The notes beneath the pieces are model-generated. The model ran no database searches. It saw only the letters and a list, made by a program, of their open reading frames with translations, and was not told the origin of the DNA. This document shows positions 60,810 through 64,000 of a DNA stretch of 64,000 nt, piece after piece (position 1 is the stretch's first letter; the number at the start of each line of letters is the position of its first letter). The DNA comes from Mycobacterium syngnathidarum (GTDB taxonomy: Bacteria; Actinomycetota; Actinomycetes; Mycobacteriales; Mycobacteriaceae), in NCBI RefSeq assembly GCF_001942625.1, contig NZ_MLCL01000022.1, positions 56,017 through 120,016 of the forward strand, read 5' to 3'. The translations under genes and the position numbers were made by a program.

Positions 60810-61067
60810 TCAGAAGCAGGCGTCGCAGGTGCAGTGGTGGTGGCCGCCGGAGCGGCACGCTGGAGAGGGGCGGTGATTGGGCATGAGCTCGTTGACAGCG
60901 GTGCGCCCCTGGCACATCCGGCACGCGGAGTCCCAGAACACCCCGTCAATGTGGCGGTAGAAGATCACATTTCGACCCTCCAGAGTCCCGGGGGCCAGAT
61001 GCTGTGGGAGAACTTGTGCCCAGTCGGGGAGTGCGGGCTTTAGCGTTGATGTGGGCACGGGTGACAT
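60810..61067 (-). CDS. Cysteine/histidine-rich small protein, probable zinc binder (85 aa)
   Basis: CRMC near the middle and a C-terminal block (ACRSGGHHHCTCDACF) supply at least six Cys and several His, enough for one or two zinc sites. The ATG at 61067 is the first suitable start after operator copy 5 about 110 bases upstream; the frame itself remains open through the operator. An alternative is a GTG three codons downstream. First gene of a short minus-strand operon. Confidence 0.5.
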   Translation of the reverse strand: MSPVPTSTLKPALPDWAQVLPQHLAPGTLEGRNVIFYRHIDGVFWDSACRMCQGRTAVNELMPNHRPSPACRSGGHHHCTCDACF

Positions 61068-61179
61068 TCCTTGTCTGTTCTGGTTGACGGCGTTTGGAGC
61101 GGTGATCGACCGCGGCAGCTGTGGAGGCGGTTCGGGTTCTGCGGGTCTCGCGACAGGGTCGGTGACTGCTCTTCGTAAA

Positions 61180-61194
61180 TCTCTAAAATAGAGA
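61180..61194. promoter_or_regulatory. Operator palindrome with embedded -10, copy 5
   Basis: TCTCTAAAATAGAGA is a perfect copy. TAAAAT can serve as a -10 on the plus strand and TATTTT on the minus strand, so it may act in either direction. The nearest minus-strand start is 61067. No clear plus-strand gene begins directly after it. Confidence 0.6.
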
Positions 61195-61407
61195 ATATCA
61201 CCGAAGGGGCTTCTCTGCATCCCGCCGTTCTCGCCGCGCTGGCCGCCACACCGGGTCCTATTCAGAGCGGCGTTCAGGCGTCGTTATGTGCCCGTACGCA
61301 TCGGCGTGTGCTCTGATCGACGCGACAGTCGCCGTGCCACAGCCTCACGAGCACACCTGAACTGATGACAGGTGCGTCCTGAACATCCACTACATCCTGC
61401 GGTCCGT

Positions 61408-61608
61408 TCAGGTGTCGAGTTCGCGGTAGTCGAACTCGTATCCCTCGCCGTGGAGGTAGTTCTGCAGACTCCCGCTGCCCTCGTCGGCGTAATAGCCGCC
61501 GGGATCGTAGGTGGCGCGAATATGGTCGAACACCTCGTCGTAGGTGGCGTGACGCGTGACTACAGGCTCGCCCGCGCTTGGGTCGGCGGTGGTTAGTTCC
61601 CAGACCAT
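61408..61608 (-). CDS. Small acidic protein (66 aa)
   Basis: The start shares a base with the preceding stop (TGATG). The sequence MVWELTTADPSAGEPVVTRH is followed by an acidic helix (ATYDEVFDHIRATYDPGGYY). Function unknown. Confidence 0.55.
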   Translation of the reverse strand: MVWELTTADPSAGEPVVTRHATYDEVFDHIRATYDPGGYYADEGSGSLQNYLHGEGYEFDYRELDT

Positions 61609-61838
61609 CAGACGTCCCAGCTAAATTCGCGGCCGACCAGCCCTGGATCGGCGGAACAGGTGGCGATCTCGGCGAAGTAACCGGACTCGTCGGCACCGAC
61701 ATTGCTGCCAGTGCGTGGGCGCAGATGTTCATCGGCCCACTCGTCGAGGTCGCCAGTCGGAGCTGGCACGTCGAAGGTCTCTGTGCGCGGATACTCCTGG
61801 CCGTCATAGACGTCGGTGAATTTCACGGTGATCTGCAC
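61608..61838 (-). CDS. Small hypothetical protein (76 aa)
   Basis: A GTG at 61838 lies downstream of GAAAGGA and gives MQITVKFTDVYDGQEYPRTE; an ATG further upstream at 61895 is possible. Beta strands alternate in the N-terminal half and the C-terminus contains ESGYFAEIATCSADPG. Coupled to the 66-residue gene. Confidence 0.5.
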   Translation of the reverse strand: MQITVKFTDVYDGQEYPRTETFDVPAPTGDLDEWADEHLRPRTGSNVGADESGYFAEIATCSADPGLVGREFSWDV

Positions 61839-62077
61839 GGGGGCGGTTCCTTTCGTAGGGGCGAGGTGCGTCGCCACGGTGTCAGGTGACTCCATGGGCA
61901 GGAGCACGCGGCGCGACGTGCTCGGGCTGGTGGCTGTCACGTCCCTTCCTTCGGGCGAGTCGCAGCCCGTGGCCGGCGGCGGGCCGTGGCCCGGTGTGTC
62001 GGTGCATGTGGCTAGGTCGAGCGGCCGGGGAATGGTTTCCTGCTCACGGTGTCCCGCCTGGAATGCAAGGAGAATCC

Positions 62078-62389
62078 ATGTCTGAGAGCGCATCGCGAGT
62101 CGCAGCCGAAGCGGCGCTGTTCCTGGCCGGCCGCAGCGCCGATGATCTCGGCTGGCCCGACCGCTCCTGCGTGGCACGGCAGTTCGACGCCGCGCTTATG
62201 GGTGGTCTCGGTCCCGCGCAGTGGGTACCCGATCCGGTTATGTGGTGCATCGCGGTGCTGGAGCCGGCCATCGAACGTCGCATGCCCGGTCCCAGTGACG
62301 ATCTGCGCGCATTGGGGTGGCCGCACGCGCCCACAGTTGCAGCGCGGCTGGTTCAGTGGCTCGTCGAGGACGGAATCTTGACTGACTAG
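62078..62389 (+). CDS. Helical hypothetical protein (103 aa)
   Basis: The ATG at 62078 follows AAGGAG. The protein begins MSESASRVAAEAALFLAGRS and is helical throughout, with many Trp. No family recognised. It precedes operator copy 6 and the GHKL ATPase. Confidence 0.55.
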   Translation: MSESASRVAAEAALFLAGRSADDLGWPDRSCVARQFDAALMGGLGPAQWVPDPVMWCIAVLEPAIERRMPGPSDDLRALGWPHAPTVAARLVQWLVEDGILTD

Positions 62390-62445
62390 TGGCTGACTAG
62401 CACCGCTTTTATTGCACAACGCGAACTTGTCGGTGGCTGTGTGTA

Positions 62446-62462
62446 ATCTCTAAAATAGAGAT
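62446..62462 (+). promoter_or_regulatory. Operator palindrome with embedded -10, copy 6 (17-bp perfect)
   Basis: ATCTCTAAAATAGAGAT is a perfect 17-base palindrome with TAAAAT as a plus-strand -10. The GHKL ATPase begins 28 bases after it with a proper ribosome-binding site, so the transcript starts between them. Confidence 0.65.
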
Positions 62463-62489
62463 CAACCGACACCCCTTCAGGAGCTTGAG

Positions 62490-63905
62490 ATGCGTCTTCC
62501 CGCCCCCGTTTCGACACTGGTCACCACTGGCGATGTCACTGCTTCGGCACCGACGATGGCTAGCCGTGTGGACCCCGAGGGGGCGCGGCGCATGATGGAC
62601 ATTCTCATCAACCTTTACGCCGACCGCCGCCTGGCGGTGGTGCGCGAGTACGTCTCCAACGCCGTCGATGCCACTCGCGTGGCGGGCAGCACCGCCCCGG
62701 TGCAGGTGACCAGCCCGACCGAACTGGAACCCAACCTCATTGTCACCGATGCCGGTATCGGTATGTCCGCAGCCGAGGTCGAAGCCACGTTCCTGGCGTT
62801 CGCTGCCTCGACCAAGCGCGACAGCAACGACCAGATCGGCGGTCTTGGTGTCGGAGCGAAATCGGCTCTGACAGTGGCCGAGTCGTTCCTGGTGGACACC
62901 ATCAAGGGTGGTCGCCGCACCCTGGTGCGCGCCGCCCGTGACCTCACCCATCAGGTGCTGCTCGCTGATGCGCCCAGTGACCTGCCCAACGGCACCACGA
63001 TCACCGTCGCCGTGGAAGTCGCAGGCCAGCTCGACAAGTGGAACACGGTCATCCGTGAGGTCTCCTCGGCCCACCCCGAAGGTGCCGTCCTGGTGGACGG
63101 TAAGCCGGTGGCGAGCCTGTCGGGTGGGCTGCGCTGGATCGGACCCGTCGGCTGCCTGCGCGCGGGGGATCGCACTGTCGCGGTGCTGTCCGGCGGCACC
63201 CTGTTCGACGCCGTTCCAGAGGTGGTCAACCGAGTCCTCGCAGCCACACGGTTGCAGGCGGCGGTGATCGAACTGCCCATCGGATCGTTCGATCACACCC
63301 CCAGTCGCGAATCAGTGGTCGCCACCGAGCGCACGCTGAGCGCCGTGGACGCCGCGCTCGAGACGTTCGCGCAGGTCTACGGAGACCTTGAGGAAAAGGT
63401 GGCGACCCTGGCCCTGACCGACGTGCACGCCGCTGCGACCCTGCGTGCCAGCATCCTGGGCGATGTGGCCCGCGCCGATCTGCTGCCGGTCCCGTTTCAC
63501 GCCGTGGTTCCCGGCGGTTCGGGTGTTCGGTTCGGGTCGGAAAAGGGGCGCCGGACCAACCGGCGTCGCTGGAAGATCGCCGAGGCCGGCGAGGTGGTGT
63601 TCACCGCATTGGGGGCCGAGCGCGTCCTCAAAGACGTTGTGGTGGTTACCGATGTGCCCGCGCGACGCGGCCTGCGAAGCTTCGCCACGCTGATGGCTGA
63701 AACGCACTCTGAGGCTCGGTGGGTGGTCCCAATCGTCGAAGGCACCGACCGCATCGATCTTCCGATACTGGGAGAAGGCGACACCGCTACCGGGCAGGTC
63801 TGGCCGATCAGTGCCGACACCCCCGGTGTCACCGTGTACAGCTTCACCGAGTGGCTGGCGGCCACGACGACTAAGCCTCGATCCACCGATGAATTGCCTG
63901 TGTAG
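62490..63905 (+). CDS. GHKL/Hsp90-type ATPase, rIIA-like
   Basis: The N-terminal 200 residues hold the Bergerat ATP-binding fold: E53, N57 and D60 in the N-box (REYVSNAVDA), the G1-box VTDAGIGMS at 85-93 and the G2-box GGLGVGAKSAL near 117-127. The C-terminal half is alpha/beta and unassigned. Free-standing proteins of this plan include phage T4 rIIA, which affects lysis and exclusion, and other GHKL ATPases of mobile elements. The ATG at 62490 follows CAGGAGC; the gene is under operator copy 6, which suggests an inducible function. The partner rIIB is not visible in the window. Confidence 0.75.
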   Translation: MRLPAPVSTLVTTGDVTASAPTMASRVDPEGARRMMDILINLYADRRLAVVREYVSNAVDATRVAGSTAPVQVTSPTELEPNLIVTDAGIGMSAAEVEATFLAFAASTKRDSNDQIGGLGVGAKSALTVAESFLVDTIKGGRRTLVRAARDLTHQVLLADAPSDLPNGTTITVAVEVAGQLDKWNTVIREVSSAHPEGAVLVDGKPVASLSGGLRWIGPVGCLRAGDRTVAVLSGGTLFDAVPEVVNRVLAATRLQAAVIELPIGSFDHTPSRESVVATERTLSAVDAALETFAQVYGDLEEKVATLALTDVHAAATLRASILGDVARADLLPVPFHAVVPGGSGVRFGSEKGRRTNRRRWKIAEAGEVVFTALGAERVLKDVVVVTDVPARRGLRSFATLMAETHSEARWVVPIVEGTDRIDLPILGEGDTATGQVWPISADTPGVTVYSFTEWLAATTTKPRSTDELPV

Positions 63906-63921
63906 GTGGGTGTCGATATAA

Positions 63922-63994
63922 GGAAAGTGCCCCTTGAGCTGGGAGGATTGGTGTTCTCTACGCATCAATCAGGCCAGTTAAGAAAGGCACTTCC
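63922..63994. mobile_element. Possible end of an insertion sequence
   Basis: GGAAAGTGCC at 63922-63931 and GGCACTTCC at 63986-63994 are near-perfect inverted copies one base apart in length. The window ends in GTGCA, which could start a transposase gene. The arrangement recalls the left end and leader of an IS1380-type element, but with only 80 bases visible this is speculative. Confidence 0.3.
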
Positions 63995-64000
63995 AGTGCA

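Noticed and set aside
62409..63296. Antisense frame over the GHKL ATPase (295 codons)
   Set aside because: The sense strand shows all three ATP-binding boxes; the antisense has none.
1..64000. CRISPR arrays, rRNA or tRNA genes
   Set aside because: No regularly spaced repeats of 25-40 bases, no rRNA-like blocks and no cloverleaf with a TTCRA loop were noticed on reading; a dedicated tRNA search was not possible.

Overview
The window is GC-rich actinobacterial DNA and reads as part of a large mobile element, most likely a mycobacterial plasmid. The genus-level hint is a PPE-family protein (29904-31133) and a PE-like protein (32257-32562) beside small helical type VII (ESX) substrate-like proteins; PE/PPE proteins are characteristic of Mycobacteriaceae. 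The plasmid reading rests on an FtsK/SpoIIIE-type DNA-pumping ATPase, a primase-polymerase/helicase replication protein, several toxin-antitoxin modules, an antirepressor-like regulator, transposase genes and a dense field of short genes of unknown function. No rRNA, tRNA or CRISPR array was seen.

Layout. 1-2.4 kb: end of a proline-rich protein and a membrane FtsK-like ATPase (conjugation). 2.5-13.5 kb: about 30 small genes, mostly in one direction and translationally coupled, including RNase HI, a SLOG-type nucleotide-binding protein, an R2K-type ATP-grasp protein and a T4-PNKP-like HAD phosphatase, with a short opposite-strand operon near 12 kb. 13.8-19.9 kb: a 489-residue protein of unknown function, a YbaB-like protein with a secreted partner, and a pair of membrane proteins that may belong to the transfer machinery. 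19.9-22.9 kb: the primase-helicase. 24.5-40 kb: an island on the minus strand of exported proteins (two cell-wall hydrolases with the same N-terminal module, PE, PPE, three small helical proteins, three large low-complexity proteins) but no ESX core gene in the window. 40-49.5 kb: HigBA-type toxin-antitoxin, a lipoprotein locus with a recombination scar, a WXG100 pair leading into a nuclease toxin with a HEAT-repeat candidate immunity protein and a YbaB protein, a lipoprotein serine protease, and a divergent regulator/antirepressor pair. 50-56.7 kb: an AbiE module with a paired inverted-repeat operator, a citrate-synthase-like protein with a DNA-binding domain and an altered active site, a DUF2332 protein and an IS481-family transposase. 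56.7-64 kb: a 308-bp long inverted repeat, a protein with about seven tandem helix-turn-helix units, small genes, and a GHKL ATPase of the phage rIIA type; the window ends in a possible insertion-sequence end.

Threads. A 15-bp palindrome (TCTCTA-N3-TAGAGA or a close variant) containing a TANNNT -10 hexamer recurs at six places (8.4, 19.8, 23.7, 57.0, 61.2, 62.4 kb), several just upstream of genes; it looks like the shared operator of an element-wide regulon. The toxin locus at 43-46 kb and a broken YbaB remnant at 41.7 kb suggest past exchange of toxin cassettes. The tandem-HTH protein next to the long inverted repeat is a candidate DNA-maintenance locus. These three are the best leads for something undescribed.
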